Assembly: GCA_946811185.2 (NCBI GenBank)
Contig: OX328098.1
Location: 43,401,650 to 43,465,649 of the forward strand
Direction of reading: 5' to 3'
DNA: 64,000 nucleotides
From: Hippopus hippopus
Taxonomy: Eukaryota; Mollusca; Bivalvia; Cardiida; Cardiidae
The translations under genes and the position numbers were made by a program. Positions within the stretch are counted from its first letter, which is position 1, and every line of letters starts with the position of its first letter. Below are positions 45,434 through 56,158 of this stretch, one piece after another. Under the pieces are notes generated by a model. The model made no database searches and was not told the origin of the DNA. It saw only the letters and a list, made by a program, of their open reading frames with translations.

Positions 45434-45840
45434 TAATCCTTTATCAAACCACTCTGTTTCAAATGAACTATATGAAATAGGCTTTTAAAAACATTGTGGA
45501 AAATGGTGGGAGTGCTTGTAACCAGCATTTTCTCCTTTGCACTGTGTTTTCTATCTCTGGGAATACAAATACCATCATTTGAGTCACACTTCATATTTCC
45601 TCTACAGATGCTTTCGAATGGGACAGTACTGAACTTTAACCGTTTGTTAAAAAATTTAAAATGTCTGTATTGTGATGATTTTGTCTTAATTTTAACCCTT
45701 ATCAAACCAAACATTGTTAAAAGAGCTATGATTAAATAAGCTCTGATTAAATTGGCTCTAGAAAACATAGTGGAAAATGGTGAAACTGCTGGTAAGCAGC
45801 ATTTACTTCTTTCCCTCCATGTTTCCTACCCTTTCATAGC
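45434..45840. repeat. Two decayed MITE family A copies
   Basis: TTTAATCCTTTATCAAACCA and TTTTAACCCTTATCAAACC are successive left ends. Stems around 45505-45545 and 45780-45825 are weak. Confidence 0.5.
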
Positions 45841-46054
45841 CCTTTACCACACATTCCCGACTTTTAATGACCCTGAGAAAGAAGCCTTTTGAAGACATTG
45901 TGGGAAAAGGAGAAAATGCTGGTAACCAGCATTTTCTCCCGTTTCCCACAATGTTTTGTACCCTTTCTAGAACAAATTTAAATTTTTCAGTCACATTCAT
46001 TTGTTGTCTGCAAATACTTTCAACTTGGAGGGGTCTGAATTTTGGCGTTTGGTA
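45840..46054. repeat. MITE family A copy
   Basis: Left end CCCTTTACCACACATTCC. The strong stem at 45896-45958 has an extra C in the right arm (CTCCCGTTTCCC). Right end GGCGTTTGGTAATTTC. Confidence 0.75.
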
Positions 46055-46184
46055 ATTTCTGCTGTATCCGTTATGTTTTCTGCAAATGCTTTCAGTAAGG
46101 ACCAGTCCAAACTTTCATCATTGGTAGAAAGAGTTTTTTTTTTTCAAATATTCTGTATTGTGATGTGGTTATTGTCTTGATTTT

Positions 46185-46640
46185 AACTTTTTCTGAAACC
46201 AGCCATTGTTTTTCAACAAAAAGATGTTCTTGAAGACAGAAAATGGTGAATGTGCTTGTAACCAGCATTTTCTCCTTTCCACAATGTTTTCTGCCCCGCG
46301 AATGATACATTCAATCATCATAGCTGCATTCAGTTTGTCATCATTTAATTTGGATAAGTCTAAAATTTTGTTTCATGGAGAGATAATAAGTTGTTTCACC
46401 ATTTTGTAATGATTTCATTGAATACTTTTGTATTTTTGTTGACCCTTTTTCAGATGACAAATTTATCTATATTGAAGGCATTTACTGCCGATATGGTTCC
46501 AATAATGGTTATTGTGTGTGAAAGGGTAGAAAACAAAGTGGAAAAGGAGTAAAATGTTGGTAACCAACAATTTGTCCTTTTCCCACAATGTTTTCTAAAG
46601 TCTTATTAATGTAAGGTTGTTGTATTTGGCGTTTGGGTAA
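46185..46640. repeat. Two decayed MITE family A copies
   Basis: AACCAGCATTTTCTCC (46259) and GGTAACCAACAATTTGTCC (46558) are the surviving stem centres. Confidence 0.5.
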
Positions 46641-46964
46641 TATGTTTTTGTTTATACATCAGCTTGTCATTTTGAATATTAAAATAATTATTTTCTTACT
46701 ATACTCTGGTGTTCTTACTTAAACTGCTCTCTGCAAAAAAAACCTGTTTTATAACCATGGAAAAACTCAAATATTCCGTTTTTATTAAACACCCGTGTAT
46801 TGAAATTGATAGTTTCCAATGTACAGAGTAGTAAAAGGTAATTTCCCTGTGTCCCACCATCGCCTATCCAAGTGTCTTTCTTGCCCGTTCTCTATCCGGC
46901 TCTTTGTCTCTCTATCCAGATGTCTTTTTTTTTTTTCCCGCCTCTGTTTGCGCATTTTTTTTTC

Positions 46965-47045
46965 TCCAGCTTTGGGTGCGATTCGATCTCGGTTCGCCGA
47001 GTTCCAAGTCGACTCCCCTGACCATTAGACCACTTTGGAGCCTAA
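46965..47045 (-). mobile_element. tRNA-like SINE head fragment, minus strand
   Basis: On the minus strand, GTGGTCTAATGGTCAGGG (A-box region) is followed about 30 bases on by GAGATCGAATCGC (B-box-like). There is no acceptor-stem closure, so it is not called a tRNA gene. Confidence 0.45.
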
Positions 47046-47159
47046 TAGAATAAGGTTGTAGTTTCTATTTGAATACAATGTCTTGTAAAAACATTGAAAA
47101 AAACAAGTTCTACCGGAAGTCTAGCTATAAAGGCCAGGTGAGTTAAAGTTCTTCAGTCG

Positions 47160-47590
47160 AAACTTTCTACTAAACCGGTCCATGATTTAACAACCCCAGA
47201 GAGAAGGCTTTTGAAAACATTGTGGAAAAAGGAGATGATGCTGATAACCAACATTTTCTCTCTTTCCACAATGTTTTCTTCCTTTTCAAAGAAAATCAAC
47301 CTGAGCCACATTTAATTTGTCGTCTGCACAGGCGGTTACTGACGATTCTTAACCCTGACGCTAAGCGCAACTTAAGGACCTTTTGCGGACAGTGTAGATC
47401 AAGATCAGACTGCACAGAATACGCAGTCTGATCTTGGATCTACACTGTACGACAAGGAGATATTTTTCACTCAAAAATAACTTTAAAATGGTAAAATTTG
47501 GGTTTTTACAATCGGCTTGACAGTATCATTTCACAGTATCATTTCACATATTTAGCAGGTTAAGGGTGATCTTTTTGTCTTCTGGTAAAG
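47160..47590. repeat. MITE family A interrupted by family B
   Basis: The left part (47160-47348) runs to GTCGTCTGCACAGGCGG. The right part (47567-47590, TTTTTGTCTTCTGGTAAAGC) completes the family A end. The B copy at 47349-47566 lies between them. Confidence 0.7.
47349..47566. repeat. MITE family B nested in family A
   Basis: It runs from TTAACCCTGACGCTAAGCG to TTAGCAGGTTAAGGGTGA. A stem lies at about 47387-47450. A 13-base direct duplication, CAGTATCATTTCA, lies near its right end. Confidence 0.75.
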
Positions 47591-47737
47591 CGTTCACTTC
47601 AATTAAAAATACAAAACTCGACACTTCTACAATCAAACATGTATGCAGCAGATAACTTTGAAAATATCATCGTAAAATACCGATGGTGATGATGCAAATA
47701 ATAATGCACGTGAAAAGATTGTGACAAAAACTGTTCA

Positions 47738-48110
47738 GCCTGGGTCCAGGCCCCAATAATTTCTTAACCCTTCCGGCGCCATAGGCGAAATCGGGGGCTT
47801 TTGCGGACGGCATAGATCAAGATCAGACTGCACAGAACGTGCAGTCTGATCTTGGATCTATGCCATCCGCTGGTGTAGTCAAGCCTGTAAGATAGAGATC
47901 TTTCTGAGAACTGTATTTTCAGCCGTTAAATGAATCGAGTTTATATATTTGGCTCTGAAAGAGTTAATCGGTCCTTATCACGGTCTACATAGATCTTTAA
48001 AAAACGATCTGTAAATCTGTACCGAGTTATTGTGTTCGTTTTTAACAAAGTAACATCAAAACAGTTAAAGGGAAAAAAATGATCAGACAGGAACCTTGGC
48101 TGTCGCTATG
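47738..48110. repeat. Family I MITE interrupted by subfamily B2
   Basis: CAGCCTGGGTCCAGGCCCC opens it, and ATGATCAGACAGGAACCTTG closes it after the 204-bp B2 insertion. The uninterrupted relative is at 57121-57302. Confidence 0.6.
47764..47967. repeat. MITE subfamily B2, complete, nested
   Basis: It runs from TTAACCCTTCCGGCGCC to GGCTCTGAAAGAGTTAA. The stem pairs GGACGGCATAGATC with GATCTATGCCATCC (one bulge) around the usual AGACTGCAC core. Confidence 0.85.
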
Positions 48111-48578
48111 TCGCTTTCAAAAGTACCGGCTTATCACGTAGAAACTTCACGTATTTATAATGTGACATTTTTTATTCAGCCTAAAACCACACTTGCATGT
48201 TTATAGCTTACAATGTATGCGAAAATTAGGACTCCAAATGCGTGGAAAACAAAGACCTACATAGATTGTCATTATCTGAGGGTATAAAAAATACGATTGA
48301 AGAAATTACATATGGCAATATCGTGTATCAAAACCTAGAGTGCCAACTAAAACCAATAAACAAGGATGTGAGATTTTTCGTACTATGAGCGAACTACCCG
48401 TCATCATGCACTGTCCAATCTTGATCTATGCGGTTTGCTACGTGTAATGCCGAGCATCACCAGTGCTAGACTGGTATCCCGCCTTGCCAAATGACACTCA
48501 CGCGAAATACCAGTGTGACCGGTGAGGATCGACCCCAGAACCTCTGGATTACATACATGTACATGTATTGACCACATA

Positions 48579-48784
48579 AGCTTTGTACCAGACGACAAAA
48601 TTGTAGACTTGTCAAAACTGGCAGTATTTGCAGACGACAATTCAAATATGGCTAACATTATAGTATTTGTCCATGGTAGACTTGAAAATATTGCGAGGAA
48701 AGTTTTTTCTGCTTTTACCACAATATTTTAAAAAGCTTTCTTTCTCGTGGTCGTTCTAGCAAAAGATTGTTTGGTAAAGGGTTA
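48579..48784. repeat. MITE family A with deleted stem
   Basis: It runs from CTTTGTACCAGACGAC to TTGTTTGGTAAAGGGTTA. The palindrome is reduced to GCGAGGAAAG / TTTACCACAATA. Confidence 0.65.
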
Positions 48785-48899
48785 CGATGCTGTATCTATA
48801 AAAAGCAAATTCTTGAATGATCCCCGCTGGCAGAGCTATTCTTGTTGGGGTGTCCCTGGGCAAAGCACTGCAAAAGCCTAGTCTAATACCGGTGAAAAG

Positions 48900-49055
48900 C
48901 AAGTAAGACGTTAATAACCTGGAATCAACATTTTCTCCTTTGTCCACAATATTTTTTCATCTTTCTTAGAAAAATCTAAAAAAATTCGATCTATCATCGT
49001 CTAACGCTTTCAATGTGGACAAGTCTAAAATTTTGTCCTCTGGTAAAGAGTTAAA
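48900..49055. repeat. MITE family A, right half
   Basis: GGAATCAACATTTTCTCC through GTCCTCTGGTAAAGAGTTAA. The left half is missing. Confidence 0.6.
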
Positions 49056-49169
49056 ATAGAGGTCTTTTGTGGTGAAGTCATCGGCTGCATTCCTATGTCT
49101 AATTGTAAGTTTTAGGAGAAATGGTTTTTGTCACAATGGTAATCATATCCCCTTGCGGCTGATTGATTG

Positions 49170-49715
49170 CATGGTACTTTACCACTTTCAAAATGATTTC
49201 AGTCATATCACAGCGACATCCAAACTAAATTTTAAAGTTATTGTTTTTAGCAGTACAAAGCAAGAGCTTTTAAGTGTCTTGACTGGGGACATTTCCAGAA
49301 AAACCCAGTGCTTCAGCTGAGGCTCGAACCAGTGTCTCAGGGTTACGAGCCTTGTGGGAGTGTTCTTTGTCAGATTAGTGGTTCATTCTTTTAGTCATAT
49401 TACGGCGACCTGTGTTTCATGTCCTTCGTCTCACAGGTACTAGGGCAGGGTTTCTTAAGTTTTTGCCCAAGAGCATTCGCCCGAAACCTGTCTTGGAGAC
49501 TGACCCATGACTGGCGGACTGGAATCCTACACATAAATTTCTTGGTCATGCTGAAATTCTTTGGCCGAGCAAGAATCGAACTCACATGTTTTACATAACC
49601 GACTGAGTTTTAGCCCAGTTGTCACAAAGTGAGCTATCGGGCTCGGGATCGAAGCCCACAACCCTAAAGCTCAAGCCCCATTACCGACTGAGCCCATTAC
49701 AGCGATCACCATTGA
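49170..49715 (-). mobile_element. Cluster of decayed SINEs, minus strand
   Basis: Three B-box-like motifs on the minus strand (GGTTCGAGCC, GAGTTCGATTC, GGCTTCGATCC at about 49322, 49566 and 49649) and bodies with CATATCACAGCGAC / CATATTACGGCGACC show at least two SINE copies. Boundaries are uncertain. Confidence 0.5.
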
Positions 49716-50211
49716 AACTCGTCAGGGATGGGGCGAGATGAAAACAAGTAGCGAAGACGACGACACTGAGTATGATGATGAAAAAAGGCATTTAAAAAGA
49801 AGAAGAAAAACCACAGCAATAAATTCACCCACCTCGATGATTATTACTTTCCAGACTATGTCTTTTAATCAAATAATCCCCCCTAAAACACCACAAAGTG
49901 TCATAAACATTTTACGCAAGTGACGAACACATTAAACAGTGAATACAAAAAAGGCGAAATTAAGCACGTGGAAAGTCTGCAAATCTAGTGGTTGTGGCGA
50001 CGGGGGGCGTGTATTTGACTGGGGACATGTTTAATTGTATAGGTTTCCCTGTTGTGTAGTCGACAGACAGTGTTTACCATGATCAGCATGTACACTAAAA
50101 CTCTGATCAAGCTTGGCCTACACTATTCCTTTCTAAACATAATTGTTGACGAAAACCTTTTTTTAAGTCTTTTTTACCCCGATTTCTCAATGACGCATGT
50201 TTGTATTGAAG

Positions 50212-50460
50212 TTTAACGTCGTTTTAACAGCTTAGGTCATATCACGGCGGTCAGTGCACATACGTATGTGTTTCATGGCTTATTTTACACCAGTAAAGTA
50301 ATGACACAGCTTTCTTTGTAAGCCACTGACTACTTTTCTCACATGCATCAGAGGTCAAAGGCAAAAAATCGCCGGCAAGAAAGTTTGTCTCAACCGAATA
50401 TCGAACTCTCAATAACCAGGTCACAAGTCAGATACGCCAGCCACTAAGCAACAAGGCCAT
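50212..50460 (-). mobile_element. tRNA-derived SINE (type 1), minus strand
   Basis: The minus strand of this block matches the SINE at 6847-7105: AGTCAGTGGCT, AATCGCCGGC-type spacer, and a degraded B box (GAGTTCGATATTC). Confidence 0.7.
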
Positions 50461-50705
50461 GAGTCATGGAATTTGATGCAAAATACCTATTTTGTGATTC
50501 GAAAGTGTATCATATAAGTTATGAAACACCCTGTCCTTGAAGTTTACTTACCATGGATCGGTCAAAGAATGGTTGGATACAGACGACACAGCTTCTAGGG
50601 AAATTATGATGATAATTGCACAAACTTCTGGTTCTGAGGACACAGATAGAGGTCAGATTTAGGGCGCACATAAGGGTGAGATTCTGGGCTCATTATTCAC
50701 CCCAA

Positions 50706-51003
50706 TGGTACCATGCTCCTGGAAAATGGGTTTTAATGCATCTTCATGATGCATTATACCAACCAAGTTATCACATAATTATGGGTTAATAAAATTGATT
50801 TAATCTAACTAGCAACTAAATCCTCAGGTAGAATGGTTCTTCGACATGTAGAAAATTCACACACACACACACACACACAAAAATAATAATAAAATCGACC
50901 CAGGTCAGCCTGCATGCACTACACAGGCTGACCTGAATCGATAAGTTTAGCAGATGCATTGCCCCCCCCCCCCCTTTTTTTTTTCAAAAGGCATGGCTCA
51001 TAT
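50706..51003. repeat. MITE family C with microsatellites
   Basis: It runs from ACCATGCTCCTGG to AGGCATGGCTC. A CA run (about 50859-50879), an AAT run and a poly-C / poly-T run (50963-50985) have grown inside it. The hairpin core CAGGTCAGCCTGCATG / CTACACAGGCTGACCTG is diverged. Confidence 0.7.
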
Positions 51004-51120
51004 ATAGATTTCATGGCTTATATGGAGTCCCCAAACACCAATCCTAACATCATTCTTATGCCATTCTCAAGAATTTTCTAAAATTTTAAAAAACGCAAAT
51101 TCTGATCGGCTAAACCAAAT

Positions 51121-51384
51121 GAGCCACGCTCTGGCAAAAGGGGGCGTAATGACTCTCCGTGATACATAATACCAAGCAATCCACCACATGATCAGCGTTT
51201 CATGAAAGCCACTTTTTTTTAAACAACCGACTTACTCTGTAGGTATATTGGTCCATGTATATACAAAAAATTGAACAACAGCGAAAAGTTTCGGCCCAGG
51301 TCAGCCTGCGCGCACTGCGCAGGCTGACCTGGGTCGATACTTTTCGCAGATGCATAAAGCCCCCTATTTACAGAGCACGGCTCA
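51121..51384. repeat. MITE family C, complete copy
   Basis: It runs from GAGCCACGCTCTGGC to CAGAGCACGGCTC. The two ends differ from consensus at matching positions (CACG / CGTG), so the inverted repeat is kept. A perfect hairpin lies at about 51293-51333. Confidence 0.8.
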
Positions 51385-51646
51385 GTACTGGTTTCGTCAT
51401 TCAGATACTGTATTACTTCTGACCCCAGAATAAGACCATGAAAGCAATTTAGAATGATCAGTGAATACTAACCCAGAATTAAACAGTCCACGTAACGCAT
51501 ATTTGGATTTCGATGAATATGGAGTGAGTGTACTATTTAACACACAAACAGCCTTGGTCTAGGCAATAATACTTCTATCGCTCCCTATCACGATCTCTTT
51601 TTCCCCCACAATATTTTCTCCCCTTTTCATAGGCTATCTCTAATAT

Positions 51647-51911
51647 GGCCTGCAACATGCGAAAAGGGGCATTCGGAAATTTGCGTAAAGTGTCGTCTCG
51701 GATCAGCCTGCGCAGTCCGCGCAGACTAATCCGAAACGACCCTTTCCGTTTCTATGTAATTTTCTGTTTTGCGCATGTCTACTGTAGCACAAAATCTAAT
51801 GAAGTCAGTCGTAAAGTGCCTTCTCGGATTAGCCTGCGCGGCATGCGCAGGCTGATCCGAGACGACACTTTACGCAAATGTCCGAATGCCCCTTTTCGCG
51901 TGTTGCAAGCC
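51647..51911. repeat. MITE family D, complete copy
   Basis: The ends GGCCTGCAACATGCGAAAAG and CGCGTGTTGCAAGCC are nearly inverted. Two hairpins lie at about 51690-51745 and 51815-51875. The apparent 92-codon frame follows from the palindromes. Confidence 0.8.
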
Positions 51912-52218
51912 AATATTAACTGATGAACTTAAAATACTTAAATCAATCCTTATTACGGTCCCCTTCCCTAATATTTTTGCCCCTTTTCATAGGCAATCCC
52001 CATCATATTAGCTGATGAACTTAAAGTACATCCACTGATTCAGTGACCAAAATAAGTATCTCAATTTTGCACCTTATCATTATTTTAGTCTTCTGATGTG
52101 TTACCTTGAAAATAGTACTGCAAGAGTTCTAATTTCTCACGTGAAATAACAATCATATCTTTATTACTTCTATATTCCATCTAGATCTAGTATGATTGGC
52201 ATTTTCGTTGGTCTGTAT

Positions 52219-52530
52219 TAAGGTCTACGACCCCTAACTCATCGGTAAATATCTTGTATCGTAGACGTTTTCGTAAAGACTATTCGGCCAATCTCGGCGA
52301 CTTCCGTCTTTTAAGGTCTACGGCCCCTAACTCATCGGTAAACCTCGCTGTTTTCGTAAATGCTATTCGGCCAAACTCGGCAGCTTCCGTCTTTAAATAT
52401 GAAAGTTAGGGGCTGTAGACTCACTAACTCATCGGTAAATATTGTGTAACATCGATGTTTTCGTAAAGGCTATTCAGCCAATCTCGGCAGCTTCCGTCTT
52501 TTAAACTGAAAGTTAGAGGCTTCAGACCTT
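52219..52530. repeat. Family E: tandem units with inverted ends
   Basis: Three units of about 90-110 bp start near 52219, 52311 and 52421, each with AACTCATCGGTAAA, GTTTTCGTAAA and CAGCTTCCGTCTTT-like words. The whole is bounded by TTAAGGTCTACG and its rough inverse CAGACCTTAA. Confidence 0.7.
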
Positions 52531-52539
52531 AAAAGCGTT

Positions 52540-52965
52540 CGCTCCTGTCTCCAACAATATTTCAGAAATTTTACAGAGGTATTAAATTCTAAGTCAATCT
52601 GACAGAACAACACCACGAAGCCAACACAGACACTATTTTCAAAGTACTGAAAGTACTGGCAGACTAACTGATGTGGAATAAGTACATGTAGCTTTAGTAA
52701 ATATGAATCTTGCTTGGTCCCTACGACACTGAAGAAAAATGGTCCAATTTGGTTATTTAATCCGATCCAATTCGGTCTGGTTCAATCCAGTTATTAAGTC
52801 CGATTCGGTGACATTACTTACAACATTGGTATAAGTAAAGATGAGCCTGATTTACCTAGATGACTCAATTTACATATAAGCAAACATCTACCTTATCTAT
52901 GGTATCTTGTTCAGTCTATGACTTAGTAAGTAGGCATCGTTCAACTTGGAGTGGATTCTAGAGTG
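52540..52965. other. Stretch without recognised feature
   Basis: Only a short run of GGTTCAATCC / TCGGTCTGG-like words near 52770 is noticeable. Confidence 0.35.
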
Positions 52966-52967
52966 GT

Positions 52968-53031
52968 ATCAATCAATCAATCAATCAATTAATCAATCAA
53001 TCAACCAATCAACCAACCAAGCAATCAATGA
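52968..53031. repeat. AATC microsatellite
   Basis: About fifteen units of AATC with a few substitutions (AACC, AAGC). Confidence 0.85.
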
Positions 53032-53720
53032 GGAATTAAAATTCCATATTAAGTTAGAGAAGAGTAAACCCATATGAAAAGAAAACAGTATAGAAGCAGC
53101 TTATTTTTTTTTTTAAATTATCAAATTATTTAGTCTGAAAACTCCTTAGGACATTGAATTCTTTGAGAAAAGAGTTCTAGATAGATAGCAATGAAACCGT
53201 GTTGCACAGGAGCTAAGCCTCGGCATGCCTGTAAATTTTACATTTGTTTCGTTTTCGCGTGTGAAAAAAAAAGCATTACGAAATTATAGCCGAATCTGAC
53301 ATTACTATATAACGCAAAAGCAGATGCAATTTAGATGCCGTCTCCGAATTAATGCTGTCCTCGCTGCACCCCTGCCTAAGCAGCAGTAAATTACAGTATA
53401 ATGTCATCTCTATTAGTGATTTATTTGTGGGGATTTGTAATGATATCTGGCTAGACGTCTGGTATTTCAATGCTACGTCAGCATTAGATTGAATTGTCAA
53501 GGGTTGTCTCCCTTCAGGCTTCCAAACATAATCAGAACTCGTACTTTCTTTTCCTCTTCTTTCAGAGTTTATAGAATGTGATATAACCCATTTACGTTTT
53601 TTCTTTTAAGCTTTAACAGCTAGAAGAAGTTAAGGTATGTTTCAACCTGTGGTCGTCATCTTGTGTTTGGTCAGATTTAATTTCACTTTGATTCAAGATT
53701 CCCGCTATTCAGTGAGACTA
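53032..53720. other. Stretch without recognised feature
   Basis: AT-rich; no MITE end, palindrome or convincing exon. Confidence 0.35.
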
Positions 53721-53739
53721 AAAGATAAATGTAGCACTA

Positions 53740-53937
53740 AAGTCCGCAGTCCGCTCTGGCTGAGGCTGACCTAGGTCGAAACCTTTTGCTTTTGGTCAAT
53801 TTTCTGCACGTCAGAGGATCATTTTTATCTCATGATTCAGTCGGTTGTTCGACGCAATGGATTTTAAGGATCCATAATAATAATTATGATGACTTCCTTG
53901 GTCCGATACATATCGAAGATGCATTAAAAAGATATAT
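53740..53937. repeat. MITE family C fragment, inverted, joined to family D
   Basis: GAGGCTGACCTAGGTCGAAA and TTTTCTGCACGTCAGAGGA follow the family C body. It breaks at GATGCATTAAAAAG, where family D begins. Confidence 0.6.
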
Positions 53938-54190
53938 GGCTTGCAACACGCCAAAAGGGGCATTCGAACATTTACGGAAAGTGTCGTTTCAGATCAGCCT
54001 GCGCAGTCCGCGAAACAACACACTTTCCTGTTTTATGTAATTTTTTGTTTTGCGCATGTCTACTGTAGCACAAAATCTAATGTATACTCGTAAAGTACCG
54101 TTTGAGATTAGTCTGCGCGGACTGCGCAGGGTGATCCGAAACGACAATTTACGCAAATGTCGGAATGTCCCTTTTCGCGTGTTGTAGGCC
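53938..54190. repeat. MITE family D, complete copy
   Basis: It runs from GGCTTGCAACACGCCAAAAG to CGCGTGTTGTAGGCC. The left hairpin has lost its right arm (only CAGCCTGCGCAGTCCGC remains). The right hairpin is intact except for one pair. Confidence 0.75.
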
Positions 54191-54265
54191 ATATAGAAAG
54201 TACAGTTCCTGCTGTTGGCATCGTCTCCTCATGCTTTCTATATGTAACTTAAACAATATCAACAT

Positions 54266-54492
54266 TTAATCTGCTAAATAACTAAAATGAAACTTTCCAG
54301 TCGGTAACAAAACTCCAAATTTTAATTGTTTCTTCAAAGCCTTTTTCTGGGGAGGGGAGGGGGGGGGGGGGTGTGGATCTCCTTGTCGGACAGTGTAGAT
54401 TTAAAATCAGTCTGCACTTTCAGTGGAGTCTGATTTTGATCTACACTGTCCGCAAAAGGTCCTCGAGTTGCGCTTAGCAGCCTAAGGGTTAA
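54266..54492. repeat. MITE family B, inverted copy with poly-G
   Basis: It runs from TTAATCTGCTAAATAAC to GCAGCCTAAGGGTTAA. A G run (about 54353-54371) has grown beside the stem. Confidence 0.75.
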
Positions 54493-54499
54493 AATTCGT

Positions 54500-55380
54500 T
54501 AAAAACCAAACATCTCTTACAATACTGCTAAAGATAAACAAAGTTTAATCACATGTCTAATACAATGATGTCATAAAAGAAATCTGTCAAATTATGATTA
54601 TCTACTGGTATAACTACATATTTTAGAAATACCTTTCAAACCTAGAATTAAAAGGCATCAAAGTAAAAATACGTCTTGAACAAACCCTGAAAGCGTCTTT
54701 CACAACCACAGTTACTTTTGCGACCATTGTAGATTAAAATCAGTCTTAACAAAACGTGCACTCTGATCTTTGATATACACTATCCGCTTTGCTGAAACAC
54801 TATTTGGATAATAAAAAAATGAAACAACAGTTACGCGTGTCTTATTTCTAGACTAAAAATGCCTGTCTGAATTATTCGGCGCTTTCAGGGGTAAGATTTG
54901 TTTTACAAAGCTTTTATAATCGCGAAGACAATGTCTATAGGGGCCATTCCTGTAAGTCAAATAATCTCCCTTGACAGATAAAGACTAAGGGTAACCAAAT
55001 AACAGATTGGTCCTTTTACACGTATTCCTTTGTTTTTATCCTTGACTCCCTTTGGGATGCTGCGATAAATATATTATGATTTATGATATATATGTATGGT
55101 CACCGTGTAATTTCAAAGCGAATTCTGTTCTCATTCACCAAGAAAATAGTACGTATCGGTTTGTAAAACAATCTGACCAGATTTAGTTAGGATTTTATTT
55201 TCAGAACATATCTGTGAAGTGCAAGAAAATCAAGGATAAAGACCAAGTAATCCCCTTATCAGGACAAATTTAGTACTAGAGAGGAATCAAAGGAAGTAAC
55301 TGAAGAATGGTCCTCATTGAATTGACCAAGACAGACAACATTTCCGTGTGTCACAGGTTTTAGGTCTGCCTTCCCACATA
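54500..55380. other. AT-rich stretch with one faint family B remnant
   Basis: GATTAAAATCAGTCTTAACA and GTGCACTCTGATCTTTGA near 54730-54775 recall family B. Nothing else was recognised. Confidence 0.4.
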
Positions 55381-55384
55381 CATA

Positions 55385-55612
55385 CTATAAATAACTTATG
55401 GTCTGTGAAAAGGGTGTGTAATGCACCTGCAAAAAAGTATCGATCCACACCAGCCTGCACACTCCTCGCAGGCTGGCCTAGGTCAAAACTTTTTGCTATC
55501 AGTAAATTTTTTGCATGACAAAGGACCGTTCTACCTAATGATCCGGCCCTTTTTTTGACAAAATGGATTCATATCATGCTACACCATGATTGAGTAATGC
55601 ATCAGAAAATTA
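55385..55612. repeat. MITE family C, inverted, decayed copy
   Basis: TATGGTCTGTGAAAAGGG opens it. The hairpin CCAGCCTGCACAC / CCTCGCAGGCTGG is weakened. Confidence 0.6.
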
Positions 55613-55613
55613 T

Positions 55614-55874
55614 GAGCCATGGTCTGTGAAAAGGAAGCTAAATGCATCTCTGTGTTGCATGATACCAAGCAAGTCATCTCATAATTATGGATCCATAAAA
55701 ACTATTTTGTCTAACAATCGACTAGATCATGAGGTAAACTAGTCCTTTGACATGCAAAAAATTGACTAATGACAGAAAGTTTTGGCCCAGGTCAGCCTGC
55801 GCGGACTGCGCAGGCTGACCCGGGTCGATACTTTTTGTATATCATTAAGCCTCTTTTTCACAGAGCATGGCTCA
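55614..55874. repeat. MITE family C, complete copy
   Basis: It runs from GAGCCATGGTCTGTG to CACAGAGCATGGCTC. The hairpin GGTCAGCCTGCGCGGACTGC lies at about 55788-55828. Confidence 0.8.
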
Positions 55875-56158
55875 TATAGTATTATATATTTTAAACCGAA
55901 AGCAAATAAATTATATATCATTATCTGAGACGTAATAGTAATGCCATACTCTGAGTTTAATCAAATGACCTTGGTCTCCACTTGTTTTTCTTTTAGTTCT
56001 TTATTCACGTTGGGACTGTGTAATCGCGTGCTCAGAGTCAGGGAAGCACTGAACTACTGAATTGCAAAATAATATTCTGGTTTAACCAGCTATACCAATG
56101 GTCTGATTTTTATTGAGCAAGAGGGAGCGATAGAAACCTGTACCGAAGAATTCCGTTT

